Shown here: one piece after another, positions 43,498 through 52,505 of the stretch
Layout: the number at the start of each line of letters is the position of its first letter
Position numbering within the stretch: position 1 is the stretch's first letter
Origin: Candidatus Limnocylindrales bacterium
GTDB lineage: Bacteria; Desulfobacterota; Binatia; UBA1149; CAITLU01
DNA: 64,000 nt
Direction of reading: 5' to 3'
NCBI GenBank assembly: GCA_035571835.1
Contig: DATNBU010000025.1
Span: forward strand, 1 to 64,000
Notes under the pieces: generated by a model
What the model saw: only the letters and a program-made list of their open reading frames with translations
The model's database searches: none
What the model was told of the DNA's origin: nothing
Program-made: the position numbers and the translations under genes

Positions 43498-44736
43498 ATG
43501 TCCGAATCCGAGTTCGACCTGTCCACGATCGATATCTTCGGCGCCGACCACTACGTGGCCAACGGCTATCCGCACCGCGAGTGGAAGTACCTGCGCAGGC
43601 ATTCTCCCGTGCACTGGTACGACGTGCGTTCCGACGTCGATCCGTTCTGGGTCATCACGAAGCATCGCGACGTGATCGAGCTTTCGAAGCAGCCCGAGAT
43701 TTTCAAGATCGAGCCGCGCCTTGCGATGTTTCCGCGCCGCGAGGATCCGCCCACGAGGCCGCGCTCGCTGCTCAACATGGATCCGCCCGACCACGGCGAG
43801 TACCGGCGCGTGTCGGCCAAGCAGTTCACGCCGCGTACCGTGACGGGGCTCGCGCCGCACGTCGACGAGCTTACCTGCGAGACTCTCGACGCCGCCGCCG
43901 CGAAGGGGTCTGGCGATTTCGTTGCTGACATCTCCGCGCCGATCACGATCGGCGTGATCGCCGACATGCTCGGAGTTCCGCCGGCCGACCGGCCGCTGCT
44001 GTTTCGTTGGACCAACGAGGTGATCGCGCCCGAGGATCCGGAGTTCCAGACGGGCCGTCCGGGCGAGACGTTCGAGAAGGCACGCGTCGAGCTGTTCACG
44101 TACTTCAAGACGATGTCGGACGAGCGCCGGAAAACTCCCACCAGCGACATCGTCAGCACGGTCGCCAACGGCACCGTGCAGGGTGACCCGCTGCCCGACT
44201 TCGAGCTGCTGTCGTACTACTTCCTTCTGGTCGCCGCCGGCAACGAAACCACGCGCAACGCGATGACCGGAGGCATGATCGCGTTTCTCGAGAACCCGCA
44301 TGAATGGGAGAAGCTGCGCAAGAACCCCGAGCTTCTCGACTCGGCCGTCGAGGAAATCGTGCGCTGGACGACGCCGGTCATCCAGTTCGCGCGCACTCCG
44401 ACCCAGGACTACGTGCTGCGCGGCAAGACGATTCGCGCGGGCCAGCCGTGCTGCCTCGTGTATCCGTCCGCCAATCGCGACGAGGAAGTGTTTCCCGACG
44501 GCGACGTGTTCCGCATCGACCGCCATCCGAACGACCATGTCGGCTTCGGCCGCGGCGAGCACGTCTGCCTCGGCGCGCACCTCGCGCGCCTCGAGTTGCG
44601 TACCGCCTTCCGGCATCTGGCCGAGCGGCTCGAGCATGCCGAGCTGACGGGACCGGTCGATCGCGCACGCTCGTCGTTCGTCGGCGGCATCAAGCGCGCG
44701 CCGATGAAGTGGTCGATCCGCGAGCGGGCGGCCTGA
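43498..44736 (+). CDS. cytochrome P450
   Basis: 412 residues, the length of bacterial soluble P450s. The I-helix is LLVAAGNETTRNA (AGNETT in place of AGxDT). The ExxR pair is E286-I-V-R289, and the heme loop is FGRGEHVCLGAHLAR with ligand C357. The sequence resembles CYP125/CYP142/CYP226-like enzymes that oxidise steroid side chains, terpenes or long alkyl chains, but I cannot assign the subfamily. Redox partners are not encoded nearby. The downstream AhpD-like gene begins 8 bases after the stop, so the two are co-transcribed. Confidence 0.95.
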   Translation: MSESEFDLSTIDIFGADHYVANGYPHREWKYLRRHSPVHWYDVRSDVDPFWVITKHRDVIELSKQPEIFKIEPRLAMFPRREDPPTRPRSLLNMDPPDHGEYRRVSAKQFTPRTVTGLAPHVDELTCETLDAAAAKGSGDFVADISAPITIGVIADMLGVPPADRPLLFRWTNEVIAPEDPEFQTGRPGETFEKARVELFTYFKTMSDERRKTPTSDIVSTVANGTVQGDPLPDFELLSYYFLLVAAGNETTRNAMTGGMIAFLENPHEWEKLRKNPELLDSAVEEIVRWTTPVIQFARTPTQDYVLRGKTIRAGQPCCLVYPSANRDEEVFPDGDVFRIDRHPNDHVGFGRGEHVCLGAHLARLELRTAFRHLAERLEHAELTGPVDRARSSFVGGIKRAPMKWSIRERAA

Positions 44737-44744
44737 TCGCGGCG

Positions 44745-45818
44745 ATGGACACGCTGACAGACGTCGAATGGGAGAGTTGCACCCTCGAGCCGCACGTCGA
44801 TCCCGAGCTCGAACGCTGGGTCCGCAGGATGCTCGGCATCACTCCGCCCCCGACGCGCTACTTCAGCCGCTGCCCGTGGATCATGCGCGCGTTCGTGCGC
44901 TTCGACGAAAGCCTTCTGCCGCTCCAGCACATCGACCTGCAGACCGCGCGCTTCATCGCGCTCGTCGTCAGCCAGGACAACTCGTGCCGGTTCTGTTACG
45001 CCGCCAACCGGAGCGTGCTCAAGTTCATCGGCGTGCCCGACAACGTCGTCAGCGGCCTCGAGCAGGAGCTGCTCGTTGCATCCGACCCCGACCTCAAGGA
45101 CGACCTCGCGTTCGCGCGCAGCGTGTCGCGAGCGGATCCGATTCCCGCGGACGAGTGCCGGAGACTCGTCTCCGCCGGGCGCGCTCGCGGCCGCATCCAG
45201 GAAATCGCGTTCGTCGCGGCCTGCCATACCTATTACAACCGGCTCGCGACGCTCCCTGCGCTCCCGCTGGTCGAAGTCGAACACCTGCTCGACGCGTGGT
45301 GGATGCGACTGCTGCGGCCGGCGATCGCATGGAAGATGCGACGTCCGTCGACCAGCCGCGTCGACGATTCGGCGCTCGACCTGGGCTCGACGCCGTTCCC
45401 CTACCTGATCGATGCCCTTCGTGATCTTTCGATCGCGAGGCCGTTTGCCGCGGTGCTGTCCGAAGCATGGCAGTCGCCGGCACTCAGCGAACGCACGCGC
45501 GCGCTGTGCTTTGCGGTCATTGCTCACGGTCTCGGAGCATCCGTCGCCGAACGCGAAGCGCACGCGCTGCTGGTCCGGGCCGGTATGGACGACGCGCAGG
45601 TGCAGTCGGCGCTGGCGAATCTGACGGCGCCCGGCATGAGCGATGCCGAAGTCGCCGTCGCACGCTTCGCGCGCGATACGATCCGGTACAAGCCCGCCCT
45701 CGTGCAGCGCAGCGCGCGCGCTCTGTGCGAGGTGCTGGCGCCGGAGCAGTACATCGACGTCATCGGGGTGACTTCGCTGGCGAACGCCGTGTGCCGGCTC
45801 GAGGTCGTGCTGGCGTGA
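44745..45818 (+). CDS. carboxymuconolactone decarboxylase/AhpD-like protein
   Basis: 357 residues from the ATG at 44745. The CxxC redox motif of the AhpD fold is in SQDNSCRFCYAANRS (C81, C84), preceded by the helix LQTARFIALVV. The rest of the protein is helical and larger than usual for the family, with a second AhpD-like half (about residues 200-340) that lacks the CxxC. Family members act as alkylhydroperoxidases or decarboxylases. It is between the P450 and a cyclase, and its stop overlaps the cyclase GTG. Confidence 0.78.
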   Translation: MDTLTDVEWESCTLEPHVDPELERWVRRMLGITPPPTRYFSRCPWIMRAFVRFDESLLPLQHIDLQTARFIALVVSQDNSCRFCYAANRSVLKFIGVPDNVVSGLEQELLVASDPDLKDDLAFARSVSRADPIPADECRRLVSAGRARGRIQEIAFVAACHTYYNRLATLPALPLVEVEHLLDAWWMRLLRPAIAWKMRRPSTSRVDDSALDLGSTPFPYLIDALRDLSIARPFAAVLSEAWQSPALSERTRALCFAVIAHGLGASVAEREAHALLVRAGMDDAQVQSALANLTAPGMSDAEVAVARFARDTIRYKPALVQRSARALCEVLAPEQYIDVIGVTSLANAVCRLEVVLA

Positions 45819-46579
45819 GCGTCGTCGTCGCTGCGGCGATACTCCTTTTGGTTGCTGTCGGCGTCGCGTGGGCGCGCGAACGGCGCCTTCGCAGGCGACT
45901 GCGCGGCGCGCTCGACACGGCGACACGCGAGCTCGAGCGGCTGCAGGCTGCATTCTCTCGCTTCGCGCCGAGTGCCGTCGTCGATCGCATCGCCGCCGGA
46001 GACAAAGCACCGGACGCCGCGCGCAAGGACGTGACGATTCTGTTCGCCGACCTGGTCGGCTCGAGCGCACTGGCCGAACGAACCGACCCCGCGGTCCTCG
46101 TCGACGTGCTCAACGATTATTTCGCACGCGCGAGCCGGGTACTCGTGGCCCATCACGGCCACGTCTCCAAGTTCATCGGTGACGGTCTGCTCGCGCTGTT
46201 CGGCGCACACGAAGGCAACCCGTGGCAGGCCAACGACGCCGCCGATGCTGCGCTTGCGATGCGCGCCGAGCTGGCGAGCCTGAATCGCGAACTGGCTTCC
46301 CGCGGCTTTACTCCGCTTGCCGTCGGGATCGGGATTCATCGCGGCCCGGTCATCGCGGGAGTGATCGGCAACGATTATCTGACGGAGTTCACCGTGATCG
46401 GCTCGGCCGTCAATCTTGCGGCGAGGGTCGAGCACCTGACAAGGCAGCACGGCGTCGACATTCTCGTGACTGCGGAGATGCGCGACTGCCTCGATCCGCG
46501 CTTCGTCCTGCGCGAGATGCCGGCGACCGAGGTGCGGGGATTTCGCGAGCCGGTGGTCACGTATGCGCTCGAAGGCTGA
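45815..46579 (+). CDS. membrane-anchored class III adenylate/guanylate cyclase
   Basis: 254 residues from the GTG at 45815, overlapping the previous TGA. One N-terminal membrane helix (3-19) and a short coiled coil precede the cyclase domain (about residues 70-250). Metal-binding aspartates are D79 (ILFADLVGSS) and D123 (KFIGDGLLALFG). K119 and T193 are the purine-specifying positions, and N200 and R204 (VNLAARVE) are transition-state residues. The catalytic site is therefore complete and ATP is the likely substrate. No obvious sensor domain is present, so signal input may come from the membrane part or a partner. Confidence 0.9.
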   Translation: MSVVVAAAILLLVAVGVAWARERRLRRRLRGALDTATRELERLQAAFSRFAPSAVVDRIAAGDKAPDAARKDVTILFADLVGSSALAERTDPAVLVDVLNDYFARASRVLVAHHGHVSKFIGDGLLALFGAHEGNPWQANDAADAALAMRAELASLNRELASRGFTPLAVGIGIHRGPVIAGVIGNDYLTEFTVIGSAVNLAARVEHLTRQHGVDILVTAEMRDCLDPRFVLREMPATEVRGFREPVVTYALEG

Positions 46580-46624
46580 TCGCAGCGCATCCTGAAGAAG
46601 CAGCAGCCATGGAGGGCTACGAAG

Positions 46625-46732
46625 ATGCCAACGTGTCGAGTTTGCGCAAGCACCAACGTCGATACCATCACTGAGGTCGGCGGCACCACCTTCTATCACT
46701 GCCTGGACTGCGATGAGACGTTCGGTGGCTGA
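46625..46732 (+). CDS. small zinc-ribbon-like protein (35 residues)
   Basis: ATG at 46625 with ggaggg 9-14 bases upstream, ending TGA at 46730-46732. The protein has two CxxC pairs, CRVC and CLDC, 18 residues apart, with hydrophobic residues between (TEVGGTTFYH). The design matches a minimal zinc ribbon. It sits between the cyclase and the VOC gene on the same strand. Its tiny size makes a chance frame possible, but the paired CxxC and ribosome site argue for a gene. Confidence 0.55.
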   Translation: MPTCRVCASTNVDTITEVGGTTFYHCLDCDETFGG

Positions 46733-46796
46733 CCCGGGATCCGGCAGCCCACCGGCATCCGCGAGAGCAGGGAGCATCCCGCGCAAGGAGTCGGCC

Positions 46797-47231
46797 ATGT
46801 TCAACCGTATCAGTCACATCGGAATCGTCGTGGCGAGTATCGAGCAGGCGCTGCTTGTCTGGCGTGACAGGCTCGGCTTCCGGCAGTGCGCCGAGGCGCA
46901 CTTCAAGGAGGAGGGGATCCGCAGCGTCTTCCTCTCGTTGTCCGGCAATCTCGGCGAAATGAGCATCGAGCTCATGGAGCCCGTCGACCAGTCCGACATG
47001 ACCAATCCCGTGGCGCGTCGTCTCGCCAGAAGCGGCGAGGGCTTCTATCACCTCGCGCTGGTCACGGACGACGTTGCCGCAAGCGGGCAGGCGCTGCGCG
47101 AGACCGGTCTTGCGATTCTCGAGCGGCCGCCGGTGGGCAATGCGGAGCAAGCGCGTTGGCTGATCAATCCCAAGGCGGCAAGCGGCGTGATGGTCGAGGG
47201 CATCGAGGAATGGAAGGAGAAAGGCTTGTGA
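46797..47231 (+). CDS. VOC-superfamily protein (methylmalonyl-CoA epimerase-like)
   Basis: 144 residues from the ATG at 46797, with aaggag upstream. Two beta-alpha-beta-beta-beta modules form the vicinal-oxygen-chelate fold. H7 (ISHIGIVV), Glu residues in MSIELMEPV, and H in GFYHLALVTDD correspond to the usual metal ligands, and VEG near the end supplies the last Glu. The pattern SHIGIVVASIEQALLVWRDRLG resembles methylmalonyl-CoA epimerase. The gene overlaps the following SDR start (GTGA). Confidence 0.88.
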   Translation: MFNRISHIGIVVASIEQALLVWRDRLGFRQCAEAHFKEEGIRSVFLSLSGNLGEMSIELMEPVDQSDMTNPVARRLARSGEGFYHLALVTDDVAASGQALRETGLAILERPPVGNAEQARWLINPKAASGVMVEGIEEWKEKGL

Positions 47232-48052
47232 GTACCCGAAGTCTCGACGGCCGCGTCGCGATCGTTACCGGCGCTGCGCAGGGCATCGGCCGAGCCACCG
47301 TGCTCAAGCTGGCATCCAGCGGAGCGGCGGTTCTGGCCAACGATCTGGACGCCGAGCGACTTGCCGGGCTGAAGTCCGACGTCGAGCAGGCCGGAGGACG
47401 CTGCGAAGTATTTCCGGGAGACGTGACAGCGACCGACTTCGGCGATCGCGCCGTCGCAAGCTGCCTCGAGTGTTTCGGCGAGCTGCACATCGTCGTCAAC
47501 AATGCCGGGTACATCTGGAACTCGCGCATCGCGAGTCACACCGACGAGCAGTGGTACGCGATGATCGACGTGCACGCGACGGCGCCGTTCCGGCTGCTGC
47601 GTGCCGCCGGCCGTCACTTTCGCGAGATGTCCATGAGCGGGCAGTCCGTCCAGGCGCGCAAGGTGGTGAACGTATCGTCGATCTCCGGTCTGTTCGGTGA
47701 GGCGACGCAGTTCAGCTATTCGGCGGCCAAGTCGGCGCTGGTCGGAATGACAAGATCGCTCGCGAAGGACTGGGGGCGTTACAACGTGACGGTCAACTGC
47801 GTCGCGTTCGGATTCATCGAGACGCGCCTCACGCAGACGTTCGAGAAGGACATCCCGCAGATCGCGATCGGCGAGCGCAGCGTTAAGGTGGGAGTAGGCG
47901 CCGCGCAGGCGGAAGTGATGAAAGCGATTACGCCTCTCGGGCGCTCCGGGACCGTCGAGGAAGCCGCCGGGGCGATCTATCTGTTCTGTCTGCCGGAATC
48001 GGATTTCATCAGCGGAGAGACGGTCGTTGCGTCGGGCGGACTACGTATGTGA
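47228..48052 (+). CDS. short-chain dehydrogenase/reductase
   Basis: 274 residues from the GTG at 47228. Rossmann motif TGAAQGIG (residues 14-21), NNAG (91-94) and catalytic Ser in VVNVSSISG with Y164-x3-K168 (FSYSAAK). D38 and D41 after strand 2 suggest NAD preference. The C-terminal VVASGGL is typical. Classical SDRs oxidise or reduce hydroxy groups of acyl-ACP/CoA, steroid or sugar substrates; the VOC neighbour with overlapping start indicates a joint pathway step on a CoA ester, but the substrate is not evident. Confidence 0.92.
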   Translation: MSTRSLDGRVAIVTGAAQGIGRATVLKLASSGAAVLANDLDAERLAGLKSDVEQAGGRCEVFPGDVTATDFGDRAVASCLECFGELHIVVNNAGYIWNSRIASHTDEQWYAMIDVHATAPFRLLRAAGRHFREMSMSGQSVQARKVVNVSSISGLFGEATQFSYSAAKSALVGMTRSLAKDWGRYNVTVNCVAFGFIETRLTQTFEKDIPQIAIGERSVKVGVGAAQAEVMKAITPLGRSGTVEEAAGAIYLFCLPESDFISGETVVASGGLRM

Positions 48053-48305
48053 CGAGGGCAGCGTCTTCGCGCCGCATCGCCGGGATTGCTAGAGTTGAAA
48101 ACGAATCGCCGGGGTTATTCTGCAAGCTCAATATCCCATGACGCGACGGCTCAGCGAATATTGAGGTTTGTACCCGAATCAGCGTGAAAAACTTTCCGAC
48201 CTCCTTAGCAATGTAGCTTGTCCCGAAAGTGCACACTCGGAACATTTTCTTGATTGGGATCTCGTTCTATTGGATTCAGCAGGTGGTCCGTCATTAGGCG
48301 CGTGT

Positions 48306-49721
48306 TTACTCGGCATCTGGCTGTTCCCAGGCAAGTCCCGCAGGACAATCCGGTGTCCAGACGTTGGTATCCTCCCAAACTAAACAATCGAGAGTAACTT
48401 CAACTTCGCAGTTCCAGTGATCGTCGTAGTTATAGTGATGCGAATCGACGATTTTTGTTCTTAAGGTCGTATAGTTTGGTGTACCGAGGTCGCTACGGCA
48501 GGATGCGCCAAGGCTTTTCAGCTTTTCAGTCTTTGCATGAATCTCGCAATATCCCTCGCTGTAAGCGTCGTGGATGTATTCCGTGTCGGAATATTCCTTC
48601 TTCTGCTTTTCTTTCTTGGTGGTCCAATGCCCTTTGCGGCATATCAGTGAGATCGGAAGTTTAGTGACCTCCCCGGCGACGATAGTGAAGTCCTTAGAAC
48701 GCTCCGGAACGGCAAAATCTTTTTCGAGCGAAACGATCGAATGAGATCCCGCCGGCAACTCGAAGTCCGTTTCGGAACTATCCAACGTCGCTGTCAGCGT
48801 TCCTATCTTCAAGCGAACGCCATTCGGTCTCCCCGATAGACGTAGAACGCCTCTCTCGCCGTTCTTGAGTTCGAGTATTCGGAGACGAGATGTTGCCAGC
48901 TTTCGGACTTCATCGTCCGTCGAAACGTACGGTAGGTCCAATGAGTACTGCTCGAGAAACTCCTTCCACAATGCGGCTTCACCAGCTGTAGTGAGATCCG
49001 ATGCCTTATCGATCGTCGTTGTTAGCTCATCGTACCGGGCCCGCATCTGCTCCGCGACTTGTTGTTGTTTCGCAAGAGAATCTGCCGCGTTATTGTTCGT
49101 CTTCAGGGAATCCCACAGGCGTCCCAGAAACCTGTTTACAAAATCCTGTCTAAGAACAGTCCCGACGTACTCGCCGTCGTGAGCCGCTACTGTGACCAAT
49201 AACCCGGCGAGCGAATCTTTAATCCACAACGGGCTTCCGCTTTGGCCTTCTAACAGCTGTGTGCCTGCGTGGGCCGGAACGATCTCAATCTCGAGGTCTC
49301 CTACGCGCTTTACGAGAACCGGAATATTGGTAACCGTACCATCCGAGCCCATAGTACGCAGGGTTCCGCTGTCCTGACGAAGGGTCTGCGGTACCGAGCT
49401 GCCGTCTTGCCAACTTGAGTCGGAACACGGAGTTGAGTTCGTGGCTGAGACGACTCCTATGTCATAAGGAGGCGGCTCGCTTTTCAATACCGTACCCTCA
49501 ACGACACCGGATGGCGTGGTAAGTTTCACTTTTCCGCCGATCGGCCCGACAACGTGTCCGGCAGAAATCACGTAGCAAACGTTACCGACGGGGCGGCTGA
49601 TTCCCTGACCATAGACTTGGCCAATTTCGTCGTCGACTCGCTGAATGAAAACATCGGAAGCGAGCGCGCCGCGAGACAGCAGCAGTAGCCCCAGTATGGA
49701 AAATACATGCTTACGGATCAT
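48306..49721 (-). CDS. secreted trypsin-like serine protease with PEGA-like domain
   Basis: 471 residues. Signal peptide: about 1-21 (VFSILGLLLLSRGALA). The triad of the chymotrypsin fold is visible as H56 (VISAGHVV), D87 (PPYDIGVV) and S161 (GQSGSPLW). A coiled-coil segment follows (about 205-245), then a PEGA-like beta domain (about 285-355, ELPAGSHSIVSLE) and a Cys-containing C-terminus (360-471). Codon use is visibly AT-richer than in neighbours. Its start overlaps the stop of the next upstream gene by 4 bases, making it the last of a three-gene operon. Confidence 0.8.
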   Translation of the reverse strand: MIRKHVFSILGLLLLSRGALASDVFIQRVDDEIGQVYGQGISRPVGNVCYVISAGHVVGPIGGKVKLTTPSGVVEGTVLKSEPPPYDIGVVSATNSTPCSDSSWQDGSSVPQTLRQDSGTLRTMGSDGTVTNIPVLVKRVGDLEIEIVPAHAGTQLLEGQSGSPLWIKDSLAGLLVTVAAHDGEYVGTVLRQDFVNRFLGRLWDSLKTNNNAADSLAKQQQVAEQMRARYDELTTTIDKASDLTTAGEAALWKEFLEQYSLDLPYVSTDDEVRKLATSRLRILELKNGERGVLRLSGRPNGVRLKIGTLTATLDSSETDFELPAGSHSIVSLEKDFAVPERSKDFTIVAGEVTKLPISLICRKGHWTTKKEKQKKEYSDTEYIHDAYSEGYCEIHAKTEKLKSLGASCRSDLGTPNYTTLRTKIVDSHHYNYDDHWNCEVEVTLDCLVWEDTNVWTPDCPAGLAWEQPDAE

Positions 49722-50548
49722 GAGTTGCTATCTTTTTTCCACCAAGTCGCCCATCCCAGGAGCGCAACTGTCGCGGCCCAGAAACTTCTCAGGACAGGAT
49801 CGTTGGCAATTCGGTCGAGTAGGGACCCCTGTACCGCGTAGCCCTGCGAGCCGAAGCGCTTGATTCGCGCTTCTCCACCGGCCGTACTGTAAGACGCATT
49901 CAATCCTGGACGCTCGTCAACGAATATGAGGCCGAAACTTGGTCCACTCGCGTCGTCGATCTCGACATCCTCGCCCGGATCCAAGTCTACGCTGGTGGAC
50001 TCGAACCGAGAGCGACCGACAAGTGTCGGGCAAAGAAGTGAAAGCTTTCCTTCTTTTAGCAGAGGGGATGAGCCTCCGTAGGAGGTTTGAGAACCCAATT
50101 TGATTTGTCCGACGACTGGGAAAACGAAGCTCTCATTCGATCGAGTTAGGATCGCTTCATCGACGCGCACTACGATTTCAGGTGGCAGCCGATCGACGGT
50201 CGAGTTTTCGTCAAACTTCTCTCCAACGCTACTTTCCGTTCCGGTACACCGCGCCCGAATCATCAGCGGTCCGTGACCGATCCGGTTTACGAGTATTTCT
50301 ACATCAGGACGAAACTGGATAGGGCCGGTGAAAATTTCCTCATTTCCCTCATAGTCGGAAATTACGGCGTTCGAAAAGTTCCATAACGGGAAGAGCGTCT
50401 GAGCCGTTTGAATCGTCAGGCTCTCTGTTTCCGCTTTGATTTTGAACGTCAATGGAATTGGCCAGAGAGTCGCAAGCATGGCAGCCAAGACGCATCCTAC
50501 GAACGTCAGATTCCACCATCGCGAGTATTTCTGACGTCGCTTCACCAT
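49718..50548 (-). CDS. two-span membrane protein with extracellular domain, unknown
   Basis: 276 residues. TM1 is near residues 12-33 (WWNLTFVGCVLAAMLATLWPIPL) and TM2 near 255-270 (FWAATVALLGWATWWKK), with a large beta-rich region between that is predicted outside the membrane. Few cysteines, no recognised catalytic motif. It lies between two other exported proteins: it starts immediately after the stop of the first and overlaps the start of the protease by 4 bases. It is AT-richer than the surrounding genome. Function unknown; perhaps an anchor or inhibitor for the protease. Confidence 0.72.
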   Translation of the reverse strand: MVKRRQKYSRWWNLTFVGCVLAAMLATLWPIPLTFKIKAETESLTIQTAQTLFPLWNFSNAVISDYEGNEEIFTGPIQFRPDVEILVNRIGHGPLMIRARCTGTESSVGEKFDENSTVDRLPPEIVVRVDEAILTRSNESFVFPVVGQIKLGSQTSYGGSSPLLKEGKLSLLCPTLVGRSRFESTSVDLDPGEDVEIDDASGPSFGLIFVDERPGLNASYSTAGGEARIKRFGSQGYAVQGSLLDRIANDPVLRSFWAATVALLGWATWWKKDSNS

Positions 50549-51292
50549 CTAGGGGATAACCACCTCCGCAACCGTAGGGACAAGCTTCTTGCCGAATGAA
50601 TACGGTTGAACCTTGACGCGGATCGAAGATGTTTTGGGCAGCATCGGCAGTTGGCAGAGAGTGTTGTATGAGACGAAAGTACCATTCTGAAGGCGCGTGC
50701 AGCGGTAATCGCGCGACGCATCGGCGAGGTTTGTTACTTTCACATCATCAGCCTGCCCCGGATTGATCAACAGAAGCAGTGTTTTCGGTTCTTCTCTCGG
50801 CCTCTGCCAACCTATAGTTGCTAAGCGTCGCGATGGCTCACCGGTACTGCCGGAATGGCAGTTTAGCTCCGCAAGCAAAGCCAACTCCGAGGCGCGAAGC
50901 GTTGCCAGCCATGCGGAGTGTTTCGTCGGGAAGCTCAGGGTGACCTCGCGGGAAGTAACGCCCGTCAGATCGTACTCGAGTTGAGCGTTGTATCGACCGT
51001 CACTTGAGCGTACGTGCACGCAAGTCATCTCCCAGTTGCCGGATGGAAGACGCAACGTCAGTTCATGAATCCGGACGTTGGATTCAAGGTCGTCGACAAA
51101 GGTCATTCCGACTAATGGACTCTGACCGTTCACCCCGACGCGTTCCGGTAGAGAATCCGGCTCATTGAATGCCGTTGGCGCCAACGGTTGATCCTCTGCG
51201 AAGGCCGTACATATTGAGTTCGCTGCGATTATGCAGATGAAAATCGGGTAACGGAATGAGCGCGTCTGCCGAATGGTAGCGAAAAATGCCAT
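50549..51292 (-). CDS. secreted protein of unknown function
   Basis: 247 residues with a signal peptide (PIFICIIAANSICTAFA, cleavage near residue 32). The mature part is beta-rich with four cysteines (in MTCVHV, ELNCHSG, DYRCTRL, NTLCQLP). No family is recognised. It is the first gene of the three-gene operon; its stop is directly followed by the ATG region of the membrane protein, so translation is probably coupled. Base composition is again AT-rich relative to flanking genes. Confidence 0.68.
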   Translation of the reverse strand: MAFFATIRQTRSFRYPIFICIIAANSICTAFAEDQPLAPTAFNEPDSLPERVGVNGQSPLVGMTFVDDLESNVRIHELTLRLPSGNWEMTCVHVRSSDGRYNAQLEYDLTGVTSREVTLSFPTKHSAWLATLRASELALLAELNCHSGSTGEPSRRLATIGWQRPREEPKTLLLLINPGQADDVKVTNLADASRDYRCTRLQNGTFVSYNTLCQLPMLPKTSSIRVKVQPYSFGKKLVPTVAEVVIP

Positions 51293-51404
51293 GACAGACG
51301 GCTACCGCCGTTCCACAGTTGACGCAATAGATTCGTTCCCACCGAAGTTCGATGAAATATCTTGTAAGCGTCACACACCATGGCGCCTTGCACGCGGCTC
51401 AGGC

Positions 51405-52505
51405 TCAGACGTTGAACCGGAAATGCATCACGTCCCCATCCGCAACCACGTAGTCCTTGCCTTCGACGCGAAACACCCCCGCTGACCGGCAACCCGCTTC
51501 GCCCTTGTTCGCAACATAGTCGCGAAACGCGATCACTTCCGCGCGGATGAACCCTTTCTCGAAGTCGGTGTGAATGACCGACGCCGCTTTCGGCGCCTTC
51601 CATCCTTTCTCGATCGTCCACGCGCGGACTTCCTTCGGCCCGGCCGTGAAGTAACTGACGAGCCCGAGGATCGAGTAGCCTTCGCGGATCACCTGCTCGA
51701 TTCCGCTTTCGCTGACGCCGTACGACGCGAGGAACTCGGCGCGCTCGGCGTCGTCCATGCCGACGAGCTCGGCTTCGACCTTGGCGGAAATCTTGATCAC
51801 GTGTGCCTTGCGCGGCGCGGCCCAGGCTCGAAGCGCCGTCACGTGGGCGTTGTCCTCGGCGAGCGAATCCTCGTCGACGTTGGCGCAGTAGATGATCGGC
51901 TTGGCAGTGATCAGGTGGACCTCGGTGAAAACCTCGGCGCCGACCGGCGTTTCGCGCTCGGCAAATGCGACGGCCGGCTTGCCGCCGCTGATGTGCTCGA
52001 GGAGGCGCTTCGCGCACTCGAGCTGCGCGGCGGCTTCCTTGTCGCCTTTGGCCTTGCGCGTAAGGCGCTCGATGCGGTTCTCGACGGCCTGGATATCGGC
52101 AAGCGCGAGCTCGGTCTCGATCACCTCGACGTCGCGGACCGGATCGATGACGCCGTCGACGTGCACGACGTCGGGGTCGTCGAAGCAGCGCACCACGTGA
52201 ACGATGGCCGAGGTCTCGCGGATGTGCGCGAGGAACTGGTTGCCGAGCCCTTCGCCGGTGCTCGCGCCACGCACCAGCCCGGCGATGTCGACGAACTCGA
52301 CGGTCGCCGCCAGCACGCGCTCCGGATCGACGATCCGGGCGAGCTCGGCAAGCCGGGAGTCGGGGACGGGTACCACGGCCTTGTTCGGCTCGATGGTACA
52401 GAACGGATAATTCGCCGCCTCCGCGTTCTGCGCCTTGGTCAGCGCGTTGAACAGCGTGGATTTTCCGACGTTGGGCAGACCGACGATTCCAATACTGAGG
52501 GCCAC
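51405..52505 (-). CDS. ychF: redox-regulated ATPase/GTPase YchF
   Basis: 366 residues from the GTG at 52505, chosen because ggag lies 5 bases upstream and the length then matches the family (~363). Walker A is GLPNVGKST, G3 is DIAGLVRG and the nucleotide-specificity motif is in YCANVDED (N-x-x-E type, favouring ATP). A TGS domain closes the C-terminus (AWTIEKG...HTDFEKGFIRAEVI...DVMHFRFNV). YchF binds ribosomes and modulates translation of stress genes. It is highly conserved. Confidence 0.96.
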   Translation of the reverse strand: MALSIGIVGLPNVGKSTLFNALTKAQNAEAANYPFCTIEPNKAVVPVPDSRLAELARIVDPERVLAATVEFVDIAGLVRGASTGEGLGNQFLAHIRETSAIVHVVRCFDDPDVVHVDGVIDPVRDVEVIETELALADIQAVENRIERLTRKAKGDKEAAAQLECAKRLLEHISGGKPAVAFAERETPVGAEVFTEVHLITAKPIIYCANVDEDSLAEDNAHVTALRAWAAPRKAHVIKISAKVEAELVGMDDAERAEFLASYGVSESGIEQVIREGYSILGLVSYFTAGPKEVRAWTIEKGWKAPKAASVIHTDFEKGFIRAEVIAFRDYVANKGEAGCRSAGVFRVEGKDYVVADGDVMHFRFNV

